Positions 18,359 to 27,130 of a stretch of 33,883 nt of DNA are shown in pieces. The translations under genes were made by a program, and so were the position numbers. The notes beneath the pieces were generated by a model. That model worked only from the letters and a program-made list of their open reading frames with translations. It was not told where the DNA came from and ran no database searches. Numbering within the stretch: position 1 is the first letter of the stretch; every line of letters begins with the position of its first letter. The stretch spans positions 1 to 33,883 of the IMG/VR virus record IMGVR_UViG_3300031659_000044, one strand, 5' to 3'. Source of the DNA: a virus.

Positions 18359-19000
18359 TTATGATATTACATATCCTACTCCACCTACTAAGAACCAAAC
18401 AGGTATACCTGATCCGTTATCAACAGCTAAGAGATGTACTGTTTCGCCTATTGCATTCAATGTTATATCATTATTAGTAGCACCAGGTAATACCAAGTTA
18501 TTTGCTACTCCGGTAATTTTAACACCACCACTACCTTCTGTATAGATAAAGAAAATTTCTTGTCCTATACTTCCACTATATAAAGTAATATTTATGTCAG
18601 TTCCAGTTGCATTACCAACTCTATTCATGGTATATGCAGGAATAGCTGTGCTTGTTCCTACTAATATTGTGTTACCCCCAGCAAAAGTATCATTTAGTGT
18701 CTGTATGTTTGTATCATTTCTAAATACACCTGCACCAGTCATATTTAAATTACCAGTCATTTTAACATTTGTTAAGATATCAAAAGTACTAGCATTTATA
18801 TCTAGTAATATTGTACTTAAACCTACTCTTAATGCTTCTGAAGAAAGATTATTTAAATTAGTAATAGTTCCAGCCGATGGTGAAAAGTATACTTCCATTG
18901 AATTAATCTCGCTTGCAAGAACATTAAAGTTGTCATTGATTACCAGCCTTGAGCCGGATAAGGAATCAGTTCCTAATATTTCTGTTACGCTAATTGCCAT
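18359..19000 (-). CDS. Short fibre-like protein sharing an anchor with the collagen-like fibre
   Basis: The first 28 residues of this 213-aa protein (MAISVTEILGTDSLSGSRLV then INDNFNVL) align with the start of the 958-aa fibre: I-(S/T)-(V/I)-x-E-I-(L/I)-x-(S/T)-D-(S/T)-(L/I)-S, then N-x-NF-xx-L. This N-terminus probably docks both proteins on the same baseplate or on equivalent sites. The rest is short-strand, Ser/Thr/Gly/Asn-rich sequence with a compact C-terminal domain (about 110-213) ending GGVGYVIS. The ATG overlaps the end of the gp7-like gene by 11 nt, implying coupling to the wedge protein. Function as a short fibre, adaptor or fibre tip is inferred. Confidence 0.6.
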   Translation of the reverse strand: MAISVTEILGTDSLSGSRLVINDNFNVLASEINSMEVYFSPSAGTITNLNNLSSEALRVGLSTILLDINASTFDILTNVKMTGNLNMTGAGVFRNDTNIQTLNDTFAGGNTILVGTSTAIPAYTMNRVGNATGTDINITLYSGSIGQEIFFIYTEGSGGVKITGVANNLVLPGATNNDITLNAIGETVHLLAVDNGSGIPVWFLVGGVGYVIS

Positions 19001-22000
19001 TTTGTTTTATTTGTTTTATATTTAAGATGTTTCTACCTTTTTTATATTTATTCCCATTCGTATCAGTAAGTTCTAATGTTATCATATACTTCCCTGGGTC
19101 TTTAAAAAGATATGTTAAATACTTGCTTTCAAAATATATATCAGCCACTGATGAGTTAGTAGTATTAGAGATGGTCCATTTAGGCTCTGCTTTACCAACA
19201 ATTCTACATTTATCATAAACAAACATTGCCCATGTCATCGGTGGCAATATCTTTCCATCATTAATAAATTTAGCCGTGTTCCATGTTGGGTTGCTTGATA
19301 TACTTTGGCTTGACTTATATATTCTACTTAAGCAACTGCTGGCAGAATCAGTAATACCTGTTCCGCTTTCACAAATTCTATCACCATTAACATCAACCAT
19401 ATCTACTGATTTAAAATCTCCAAACTTACCATAATATCTAGATACAGCTTGTACATAAATTTGACTACCGCTTGCATTCATAACAAGATTGTAGACATAC
19501 TTATTAATTATATCATTAGTGCTTACATTAAGTTGATTAACAGCCTCACTTAAAGTATTAATAGTAAAATCAAAATATTCAGTACCTGTTACGCCATTGT
19601 CATCTACAATTTTTAAATAACTATTAGGCTGTATTTGGCTAAATTCAAAAAATGCAGGTGTGTCTCCGGTTGTTGCAGTCATATCCCACCATAAATGATA
19701 TGTATTATTCCATATAGAACTTTTTGTATTTAAATTTTTCCATTGGTAAGGTCCGCTAAAACTAGCCTTACCATTATTCTGATAATTCATTAATTGAAAA
19801 TCAGTACTAGTTCCTATACCAAAAGTATTTAATATTGCATTAACTCTATCTAAAGAATCATATAAGCTCGGCGTTTCCTCATCCCATGTAACAGAAGGTT
19901 CGATTGGTAAATTCCATAAAGATCCATAATCATTCCAATTGTATTTACCATCAGCATTCCATGTATATGTTCTCTTTCTGCTTTGGTACCATCCTGAATA
20001 TTCTACTTCTCTTTCGTCTACACATATTGCTGAATGTTTAACTGATGAAGAAATATTATTATATAAATCAAATAATTTCATCTCTACATTATAATCCCCA
20101 ACATACGGTAAAGTAATAGGTAAAGTTCCATAAGTTCCAATCTCTCCTCTTATATTAAAATAATATGCAGGGGATACATCAGAAGCATCCTTATAAATAG
20201 TCCATTCAATTTCTGTAAAATTACCAGATCCTATACCATCCCAAGTAAATAGAATCTCTCCTGGTAATTGCGTTTCAGTATAAGCCCCACCGCTTGCGCT
20301 GTTAACTAACTCAACAGATGGTACAAATCTATTAACATCATTACCATAAGACCTAATACATGGCCCAATGTCATTTGTTACTTGTGACCAATCAAACCAT
20401 AACCACGGATCAGTTTGTGTAGTTTTTAATAAGGCTACTTGATTATATAAAGAAGTTGTTATTGACTGTATAGTATCACCAGCAATTACAGTATGGGTTG
20501 CACCTGTTGATGTTGCAGGGTCTGTTAGTTTATAAATATCACCAACATTAGCCCCTTGTACATTAAAGTCAAAAGTAAAGAAATCATTTGCATTAGTTAT
20601 TTGATCCCATGTACTAGCTATGTTATTCCATGTTATATTATTAAAGCTATCATTTGTTAAGGTTATTAGAGCTCCTGATTTAACACCAGGCTGATCTGGT
20701 AAACTTCTTGATGATTCACCTTGTACATATTCAGCTAATGTTCTATTTAAGTTTGGTGCATATCTTGAAAAGTAAGCAGCATAAACTCCAGCAACTGCAT
20801 TAACAGTAACACTCCCACCATTTTGTAAAGTACCTAATACACTATTGGCATCAGGCCCTATTGGTGGTGGTGGTAATGTATCACCTGGTGCATACGGTCC
20901 CATAACCATATTTTGACCTATTGCTGCATTACCAACATTCAGTGGTGAAATGTATGCATTTGCAAAATTCACAACAGCATCATTAACACTAGCTTGCTCT
21001 TCTGCCGATAGTGGACCAACATATGCGTTGCAGTCATTTATGATTGCTTGATTTATAATAGCAGATTCTTCTAAACAAAACGAATTAAAAGTTCTTAAGT
21101 CTTCTAAGTACGTACATGTGCTAGGTGAAACTTTAAAATCTGTATTAATTCCTACTTTAATTGTATTTGTGTCATTCCTACTAATCGTGTTAGTTACTTC
21201 CAATAAACCAAAATAATCAGCCTCTGCTGTTATATCTTTAATGTGAGCATTTAGTGGTAAATATTCTTTTTCTAATTTTCTTTTTAATCCAAACAGTTTA
21301 ATTAAAACTTCTTCTATAGTAAAGTCTTGTACTTCTTCAGTAACTGGTAAATCCTCATCTGTGAATTTATCAGGATTAATTTTATTAATTCTATAAATAA
21401 GACTAAACATGCTAGTCTTTCTAAAGTTTTTATTTGGTAAAGTTATTTTAAGATCATTAAACTGTGCAGTAGGTGCAAATAAATCAACGCTATTACTTTG
21501 AATATAATTTCCAAACTGTGGAGAATTTGCATTTACATTTTTCCAGAATTCTTTAACCTTTAAATTGTTATAACCGAAAAACTTTATTGCATTTATTAAA
21601 CCCTTATAAGAACCTATGAATGGATAGATGTTACTACCTTCCATCATAATTTCTTTACGCTTTAAATTTATCTCTACAAAATCAGGTAATGCTTCTTTTA
21701 AATTAGTATCTCTAAAAATTGTACTATCAGATGCAATAACATTATACCCCATATTTTGAGTCATAACTCGCAGTCTCTCGTCTTCTTCAATGCTCTCCGC
21801 CCATATAGTAAATTCTGCAATTGTAGTATTGGTACACTTATCAACAATTAAAAGTTTTCTCTTGTATGTATTTTCTGTCTCTGATGAAAACGCTACATTA
21901 AGTTGCAATGCTTCAGACTTTATCTTATCACTAACAATAAAACCTTCTGGGTTTATTGTTTGGCTAGGATCATCATCCAATGGCACAGACAATGAATCAT

Positions 22001-22355
22001 ATTTAACCAACGGAGGTCCGTCCTGTTCTTGTACTAATGCAGATTGTGTACCAGTATTAAAATCTTTATTAAATTGAAAAAGAAATATTTCATTAGGTTG
22101 TTGTGTCTCCCATTCAACATCCCAACCACATTCACCAGTTATATCAGCAGCATCATGTGGATATCCATATTCAAAAGTATTACTCGTTGCATTAATCATT
22201 TTTTCCAAAATGAATAATTGCCCTACTTCAAATAAGTTAATAGAAACTTGAGGCAAAAATATGTCACCGTACCACATGTCAGTAGTACTGTCATATTCCA
22301 TGTTATAATTTTTTCCTTCTTTATCAAAGAAAATTAAATGTTGCCATCTATTCAC
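18990..22355 (-). CDS. Baseplate wedge protein, gp7/tail-protein-I-like, with extra beta and PKD-like domains
   Basis: This 1121-aa protein follows gp25-like and gp6-like genes in the order known from W-J-I baseplate operons. T4 gp7 has a similar size (1032 aa). Residues about 225-270 (INLKRKEIMMEGSNIYPFIG then YKGLINAIKFFGY) match the helical core of tail protein I. Downstream are Trp/Asn-rich segments repeated with variation (WNNIASTWDQI, YNWNDYGSLWNL, KSSIWNNTYHLWWDM). The C-terminus (FKDPGKYMITLELTDTNGN) resembles a PKD/Ig-like strand pair. The start is GTG at 22355; an in-frame ATG at 22301 (codon 19) is an alternative. The protein would form wedges with the gp6- and gp25-like proteins. 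Confidence 0.65.
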   Translation of the reverse strand: MNRWQHLIFFDKEGKNYNMEYDSTTDMWYGDIFLPQVSINLFEVGQLFILEKMINATSNTFEYGYPHDAADITGECGWDVEWETQQPNEIFLFQFNKDFNTGTQSALVQEQDGPPLVKYDSLSVPLDDDPSQTINPEGFIVSDKIKSEALQLNVAFSSETENTYKRKLLIVDKCTNTTIAEFTIWAESIEEDERLRVMTQNMGYNVIASDSTIFRDTNLKEALPDFVEINLKRKEIMMEGSNIYPFIGSYKGLINAIKFFGYNNLKVKEFWKNVNANSPQFGNYIQSNSVDLFAPTAQFNDLKITLPNKNFRKTSMFSLIYRINKINPDKFTDEDLPVTEEVQDFTIEEVLIKLFGLKRKLEKEYLPLNAHIKDITAEADYFGLLEVTNTISRNDTNTIKVGINTDFKVSPSTCTYLEDLRTFNSFCLEESAIINQAIINDCNAYVGPLSAEEQASVNDAVVNFANAYISPLNVGNAAIGQNMVMGPYAPGDTLPPPPIGPDANSVLGTLQNGGSVTVNAVAGVYAAYFSRYAPNLNRTLAEYVQGESSRSLPDQPGVKSGALITLTNDSFNNITWNNIASTWDQITNANDFFTFDFNVQGANVGDIYKLTDPATSTGATHTVIAGDTIQSITTSLYNQVALLKTTQTDPWLWFDWSQVTNDIGPCIRSYGNDVNRFVPSVELVNSASGGAYTETQLPGEILFTWDGIGSGNFTEIEWTIYKDASDVSPAYYFNIRGEIGTYGTLPITLPYVGDYNVEMKLFDLYNNISSSVKHSAICVDEREVEYSGWYQSRKRTYTWNADGKYNWNDYGSLWNLPIEPSVTWDEETPSLYDSLDRVNAILNTFGIGTSTDFQLMNYQNNGKASFSGPYQWKNLNTKSSIWNNTYHLWWDMTATTGDTPAFFEFSQIQPNSYLKIVDDNGVTGTEYFDFTINTLSEAVNQLNVSTNDIINKYVYNLVMNASGSQIYVQAVSRYYGKFGDFKSVDMVDVNGDRICESGTGITDSASSCLSRIYKSSQSISSNPTWNTAKFINDGKILPPMTWAMFVYDKCRIVGKAEPKWTISNTTNSSVADIYFESKYLTYLFKDPGKYMITLELTDTNGNKYKKGRNILNIKQIKQNGN

Positions 22356-22361
22356 GCTTTA

Positions 22362-22631
22362 TTAATTTATTTTTTGGTACCATTTAGGAACTGCAAAGTT
22401 AAAATAGATTCTTAAGTATTTTACTCTATTAATATAGAATACCATTATAGGATTTAAATAATTCTCCAAGAATTTTTTTAAGTGACGATTTCCAAACATA
22501 TAACTAGACATAGTATTTCTTAATAAATTATCAGCATAATCATACCCAGTGTTCTTTAAGACCCAACCCTCTTCTCGTGTTGCTCTATATAAGCTAGGAT
22601 ATCCTGTATTGTTATTTTTTACTGTTGCCAT
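22362..22631 (-). CDS. Small basic protein between the gp6- and gp7-like wedge genes
   Basis: This 89-aa protein is basic and aromatic, with Tyr/Asn-rich helical segments (YADNLLRNTMSSYMFGNRHL then KKFLENYLNP) and a C-terminus of YFNFAVPKWYQKIN. It has no signal peptide, and the only hydrophobic stretch (PIMVFYINRV) is short. It sits 1 nt after the gp6-like stop and 6 nt before the GTG of the gp7-like gene. Co-translation with two wedge proteins suggests a small wedge or assembly component. I do not recognise the family. Confidence 0.55.
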   Translation of the reverse strand: MATVKNNNTGYPSLYRATREEGWVLKNTGYDYADNLLRNTMSSYMFGNRHLKKFLENYLNPIMVFYINRVKYLRIYFNFAVPKWYQKIN

Positions 22632-22632
22632 A

Positions 22633-24489
22633 TTAATTGTCTTTTAGTGCATTTATTGTTGAAGTGTTTTGTAACCTACCAGTATTTAAGCCAGCCGAAT
22701 TAGCACCTGTTGCAATAGTAGTACCTCGGTTTCTTTTAACACTGTTGTATTTTTCTTGCTGTATTTTATTATAAAGATTATTTTGAATAGCCTCTTTAAA
22801 GAATACATTTAATGAACTAATTTTATTAGCTTCTGGGATTGGTTCATAATAAGTACCATTCCTATCTTCAAAACCACCTCTTATTATTGCTATATCATTA
22901 TTTTCAATTACAATATCACCAAAACTATCTAATCCTAATTGTGGATCCTCACCTTTCTTTAATACGATTTTTTTATTCTCGATTAATACTCGTTGGTCTG
23001 TAATAGGATCTGTTCCATAAACAGGAATTTCATAATAACCATCTCTAATAGCATTTTCATTTTCTTCTGAAATAAAGAAAACATTTACTGAATCAATGCC
23101 GTCTACATTTTCTATTATTGAAATAATGTCAGATCTTGGAATGTTATCTCTTCTATTTACATTTAGGAAATATTCATCTAAGTTTTTTCTTATTTCAATT
23201 CTTATCTCATCTTTATCATAATTCTCAAACCATCTAACTACAATATTTAAAGCATACTTTTTAATAATAGGATCTACTATTCTAGTTTCGGCAGTGACAA
23301 CTTGCCTACCGCTTTTATTTAATATTTCATAAGTCATTTCCTTTTCAGCTACAGTCATAGTAAATTCAACTTCAGGTATACTAAAATAATCAATATCACT
23401 TGTTAGCTTCTTCTTTATATCTGGGACTAAGAATAAGTAAATAACATTATCATCATCTAAGTATTCATCGTTCTTTGTATTATAAGCATCTATAAAAGAC
23501 CAAAAGTCATACTTACTTAAATAGTAAATATAATTGTTAGGGTTTGCTAATACGAATGAATTACTTGCATACGGTGCAATCAATCTAGTAAAGGCAGGAT
23601 CTTCAGAATCAGAACCAAACATTGGATTTCTTGTAATGTTCATAGAAAGAATTTCATTTAAATCTACTTCTTCACCAGATGCATCTGTGCCTGGGTCTGA
23701 AAATTTCATATCTATTTGTTTACCACCTATATTACCAGCAGCACCTCTAGTTTTTATGTATGTAATTCTAATACGTGAACCTAGTGCTGGGGAAATACCA
23801 AATTGGCTAGTTCCAAAAAACACGCTTAATCCACCAGTTACACTAGTTTTTACCATTGCAGCTTTTTCATTAGCATTCATATCATATATAGAATCAACAA
23901 GTTTCCATAATTCACCGTCTACAAAAACTTCAACTAAATATTGATCAGTAGGATCCTTTGTAATTAAATTATAACTCTGTAATGGTAAACCTGATCCTGT
24001 AAAACTTTGCTCATCTTTTTCTCCTTGAATTATTTCAACATTAACAAAAGACTTTGTGGTTTTATCTAATCTTATAAAGTCACTATTAAATTTTAAAAAA
24101 TAAGTTAAATTATTTTGGCTAATTTCTAAACTAGCACCATTCATAATTTGTACATAATCTCCATTAAGGAGGGTAGACGCACTTGTATTTAATCGCAATC
24201 CAATTATACCTCTTGATGATATACCTCGTGTAGGGTCGTGCCCAGTCAATCTAGATAACCCATAGATTGATTCTATATTTCTAGCTCGAGATATATTAGA
24301 TTCTGTTGCTATAGATTCTATATAAAAGAATATTAATTCTCCTAAATTTGACACTACTGTTAATATTTGACCAAACGGTGATGCAGGTGTAAATGTTTCT
24401 ATTGCCTGGTCATAAGTACGCTGGAGGTATTCAAATGAATCCTCAAATAGCTCTGTTGCTTTTATTCTTGTTTTACTAAAAAATGACAT
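22633..24489 (-). CDS. Baseplate wedge protein, gp6/J-like
   Basis: This 618-aa protein is close to T4 gp6 in length (660 aa). The N-terminus (MSFFSKTRIKATELFEDSFE) leads into helices with the family-like pattern FTPASPFGQILTVVSNLGEL and RARNIESIYGLSRLTGHDPT, seen in baseplate J/gp6 proteins. Residues about 90-240 form a beta-rich domain. Residues about 395-460 carry a mixed alpha/beta segment (YALNIVVRWFENYDKDEIRI) like the conserved core before the C-terminus in gp6. It probably forms the inner ring of the baseplate, dimerising around the hub and joining the gp25- and gp7-like proteins. The stop lies one nucleotide before the next gene. Confidence 0.8.
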   Translation of the reverse strand: MSFFSKTRIKATELFEDSFEYLQRTYDQAIETFTPASPFGQILTVVSNLGELIFFYIESIATESNISRARNIESIYGLSRLTGHDPTRGISSRGIIGLRLNTSASTLLNGDYVQIMNGASLEISQNNLTYFLKFNSDFIRLDKTTKSFVNVEIIQGEKDEQSFTGSGLPLQSYNLITKDPTDQYLVEVFVDGELWKLVDSIYDMNANEKAAMVKTSVTGGLSVFFGTSQFGISPALGSRIRITYIKTRGAAGNIGGKQIDMKFSDPGTDASGEEVDLNEILSMNITRNPMFGSDSEDPAFTRLIAPYASNSFVLANPNNYIYYLSKYDFWSFIDAYNTKNDEYLDDDNVIYLFLVPDIKKKLTSDIDYFSIPEVEFTMTVAEKEMTYEILNKSGRQVVTAETRIVDPIIKKYALNIVVRWFENYDKDEIRIEIRKNLDEYFLNVNRRDNIPRSDIISIIENVDGIDSVNVFFISEENENAIRDGYYEIPVYGTDPITDQRVLIENKKIVLKKGEDPQLGLDSFGDIVIENNDIAIIRGGFEDRNGTYYEPIPEANKISSLNVFFKEAIQNNLYNKIQQEKYNSVKRNRGTTIATGANSAGLNTGRLQNTSTINALKDN

Positions 24490-24502
24490 TCAATTTTCTT
24501 TT

Positions 24503-24865
24503 TTAAAAAAGAGCCCCTATAACTCTTTGTTCATTTACAAATATATCAACCAATGCACCATCTCTCTCTGCAGTTGAAAAAAAGCTTACTGAACAATTAA
24601 CTGTAAATCCAGCTATGTTAGGTAAGCAGTATGCGGTAATTTGATTATTAATCTGGTTTTGTATAGTGTTTTCATTTAATACTAATGAAAATATTAAATC
24701 ATTTAAATTTGCACCCATACCTGGTGCACCTAATACATCTCCTTTCCTAGTAAATAAACAATTTTCTATCTTTAAAATTAACTGTGATAAAGTATCGCTT
24801 ACTTCTAAAGTATTATCATTATACTTAGGTGCCTCTATATCTCGGCTATAGATATCTCTTATCAT
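24503..24865 (-). CDS. Baseplate wedge protein, gp25/W-like
   Basis: This 120-aa protein has the length and fold signature of the GPW/gp25 family (T4 gp25 is 132 aa). Family patterns include ILKIENCLFTRKGDVLGAPG, where the usual TxxGE/R turn appears as TRKGD, then MGANLNDLIFSLVLNENT. The product is a lysozyme-like fold that clamps the gp6-like ring and primes sheath assembly. It has no peptidoglycan-cutting active site. Its position immediately before the gp6/J-like gene supports the call. An AATATATAA element lies 20 nt upstream of the ATG. Confidence 0.8.
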   Translation of the reverse strand: MIRDIYSRDIEAPKYNDNTLEVSDTLSQLILKIENCLFTRKGDVLGAPGMGANLNDLIFSLVLNENTIQNQINNQITAYCLPNIAGFTVNCSVSFFSTAERDGALVDIFVNEQRVIGALF

Positions 24866-24885
24866 TATAAAACACTAATTTTTTA

Positions 24886-24894
24886 TTATATATT
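24886..24894 (-). promoter_or_regulatory. Candidate late promoter element upstream of the gp25-like gene
   Basis: The minus strand reads AATATATAA followed by TAAAAAATTAG. It ends 20 nt before the ATG at 24865, inside a 61-nt gap. It is one of five intergenic copies of the same 9-mer. It may begin a transcript for the wedge genes. Confidence 0.4.
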
Positions 24895-24926
24895 CTCTTT
24901 TTATTTAATAGCTTTTATATTATAAA

Positions 24927-25790
24927 TTATCCGGTGAAAAAGTAATCAACACCTTCATCTCCTTTTATTTCTTCAACCACCCGGTCAACTTCTTCTCTAC
25001 CTTCTGAAGATATCATATCATAATTAATTGTAATATTACCTGGAAGATTAAATGAAAAAGTTCCTAATATTCTAGACAGTTGTATTTTAGCCTGTCCCAT
25101 AACATATCTTTGGAATGCTTCATCTTCAAATAATGCACAGTCTGGTATAGTTGAAAATATTTCAAATATAACAGCTCGCTTTGGTAATTCACCTTGAAAT
25201 CTAAATTTCTTAGTTAACCTATTATAAGTATATGATATTTGTGGTAAAAGAACTTGTCTTGCCTGATCCATAAACATTGAGTTAATTACATAATACATAA
25301 GATTTTCACTACCCATACCTGCACCATATACATCGTCATAAATAAACTTATCAATTGAAAAGTCAACGTCCCCTGCATTAAAGCCATTACTACCAAAACC
25401 ACCATCTTCACCACTAAAGCCACCAATTTCAAATACAGCATTAACTGAATAAACCCTAGATGGCATTTGTACTATTCCTCTAGGATTTTTAATATTATCC
25501 TTGTTAGTTATAGTTTCTCGATTAGCTCCACTACCATAAGGTACACCTTGTTTAAAATCAGCTTTATTAAGAGTTCCTGCAGGTAACGCAATATACATCT
25601 GCTCTACACTATCTTCATATATTTTATAAAAATATTTTTTTGCTCTTTGTATAATATTGTTTATTTCCTTTTTAGGAACCGTGAATGGAATCTGACATGC
25701 GATAGTAAGATCTTCATTAACTAATTTAATTAATGCATCTAAGCATGCTGCTTCATCAGGATCATTACAGTAAGTATTCTTATTAGCCAT
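24927..25790 (-). CDS. Conserved virion structural protein of unknown role
   Basis: This 287-aa protein starts MANKNTYCNDPDEAACLDAL. It carries stretches I associate with a widespread but unnamed virion protein of large contractile phages: IPFTVPKKEINNIIQRAKKY near residue 40, a YDDVYG/GMGSENLMYYVINSMF region around 150-170, YNRLTKKFRFQGELPKRAVI around 200, and FNLPGNITINYDMISSEGRE close to the C-terminus. That link is a recollection and unverified. No membrane segment or enzyme motif is visible. The gene lies between the amidoligase and the gp25-like gene, suggesting a baseplate or tail-completion role. Confidence 0.6.
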   Translation of the reverse strand: MANKNTYCNDPDEAACLDALIKLVNEDLTIACQIPFTVPKKEINNIIQRAKKYFYKIYEDSVEQMYIALPAGTLNKADFKQGVPYGSGANRETITNKDNIKNPRGIVQMPSRVYSVNAVFEIGGFSGEDGGFGSNGFNAGDVDFSIDKFIYDDVYGAGMGSENLMYYVINSMFMDQARQVLLPQISYTYNRLTKKFRFQGELPKRAVIFEIFSTIPDCALFEDEAFQRYVMGQAKIQLSRILGTFSFNLPGNITINYDMISSEGREEVDRVVEEIKGDEGVDYFFTG

Positions 25791-25796
25791 TTTAAT

Positions 25797-27089
25797 TTAT
25801 ATTTTTTCTATTTCTATAATTTCGGTATTTTCAAAATTTGCAAATTCAGTAGCTCTACCCTTTCTAAATATACCACCTTCCATATCTCCACTGAAAACGC
25901 CACGAGGTCCAAAGACATAAGAATCTTTTACTGCTACATGTCTACTTACATAGGAATCTTCTATCTTAGAATCAACAGTATCAGTAGCCCCAAAAAGATT
26001 ACACTCAAACATTGATGAATTAATCAATTCAGTACTGAATATATCACAGCCTATAATATTACCTTGTATTTTACAATCAACAATATCAATTCCATTTATC
26101 TCAAAACATTTCATTAGTTCAGCATTCTTAAGTTGCATTTTACCAGTATCAGCATCATAGTTAATTAACCCCTCTTCTAAACCAGCCTTTGTTAACAACT
26201 CAAATATTTTTGTTCGCATTTTTGGATAAAAGGTTTCGATTATTTGATCATAAGTATTTAGATCTACCATTAATTTAATCTTAGGATACTTTTCTTTAAA
26301 TGCAGAATAAGTTTTATATGATTCAATTACACTTCTGTGTTTTTCTAATAATGAATCTAATATTTTTAAATCATTTTCATTATATACAGGATCTGCTAAA
26401 CTTTCATAAAGAGACAAGACAAAATGCTCAGTCATGTTTAATATTGTGTTATACTTCTTTTCATAATCAGCACCACCTAAATATCTAAACTCAATGTAAT
26501 TCTTTGGTAATTTTGAAAAGTTTACACCATAATATTTTTCAGTAACAAACATATAGTTTTTCCACAACCTTTTTTCAGGAGATGGCTGAGTCATGCCACT
26601 AAGAGGTACAATAAATTTTATAGATTTAGCATAAACAGAATCTCTCCTGTTTGGGAATGCTTCATATACTGCTTCTTCATTAAAGTTAAGTACAAATTTA
26701 CCAATGTCTAAAGATGATACATTAGTATTTGGTCCTAATTTCTTTCCATCAAAAGCAACATTAATATGAATACTACATCGCTCATTAGTGGATCCATTTT
26801 CACGGATCCACTTTAGAGTTTTTGCTATAATAAGTTTTGATTCAACAAACGGCATTGGCCCAGTCACCAATTCAATCATACCAGATCCACCAGAATTGTC
26901 GGGTTCTAATTTAAATATTTCGTCGGTTGGGGTAAATTCACTGTGAGCCTTTTCTTCTACTCTTATTTCTTTGTTAAGAGCTTGTGACATACTTCTTTTA
27001 ACCTCAGTCATCCCTTCATTAGCAAAGAATTCAAATTCTATGCCAATCTTAGATCCGTATATTGCGTTTAGTTGTTCGTTAGTGTACAT
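25797..27089 (-). CDS. Amidoligase of the glutamate-cysteine-ligase-like fold with C-terminal beta-helix-like tail
   Basis: The 430-aa protein has the motif series of the COOH-NH2 (amidoligase_2-type) ligases: GIEFEF (16-21), EPDNSGGSGMIELVTGP (62-78), CSIHINV with H108 (105-111), and YIEFRYLGG with E200 and R202 (198-206). Family enzymes use ATP to join an amine to a carboxylate through an acyl-phosphate. Residues about 320-425 are a pentapeptide-repeat-like run (IDIVDCKIQGNIIGCDIFST), suggesting a right-handed beta-helix that could bind a filament or surface. The substrate is unknown: peptidoglycan stem peptides, a virion protein or a small molecule are all possible. The gene follows the S1-domain gene and has its own AATATATAA element. 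Confidence 0.75.
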   Translation of the reverse strand: MYTNEQLNAIYGSKIGIEFEFFANEGMTEVKRSMSQALNKEIRVEEKAHSEFTPTDEIFKLEPDNSGGSGMIELVTGPMPFVESKLIIAKTLKWIRENGSTNERCSIHINVAFDGKKLGPNTNVSSLDIGKFVLNFNEEAVYEAFPNRRDSVYAKSIKFIVPLSGMTQPSPEKRLWKNYMFVTEKYYGVNFSKLPKNYIEFRYLGGADYEKKYNTILNMTEHFVLSLYESLADPVYNENDLKILDSLLEKHRSVIESYKTYSAFKEKYPKIKLMVDLNTYDQIIETFYPKMRTKIFELLTKAGLEEGLINYDADTGKMQLKNAELMKCFEINGIDIVDCKIQGNIIGCDIFSTELINSSMFECNLFGATDTVDSKIEDSYVSRHVAVKDSYVFGPRGVFSGDMEGGIFRKGRATEFANFENTEIIEIEKI

Positions 27090-27103
27090 ATAGTTCCTGA
27101 TTT

Positions 27104-27114
27104 GTTTATATATT
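27104..27114 (-). promoter_or_regulatory. Candidate late promoter element upstream of the amidoligase gene
   Basis: The minus strand reads AATATATAAAC followed by AAATCAGGAACTAT and the ATG at 27089. The core ends 16 nt before the start codon. The 14 bases read on the plus strand (tttgtttatatatt) are identical to those upstream of the 118-aa gene. The AGGA 6 nt before the ATG is the only partial Shine-Dalgarno match I noticed. Confidence 0.42.
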
Positions 27115-27130
27115 CAAACCAGAATTGTTG

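Noticed and set aside
24498-24511. Perfect 14-nt palindrome CTTTTTTAAAAAAG
   Set aside because: Pure A/T core with no loop, overlapping the gp25-like stop; expected in such AT-rich sequence and not a convincing terminator or operator.
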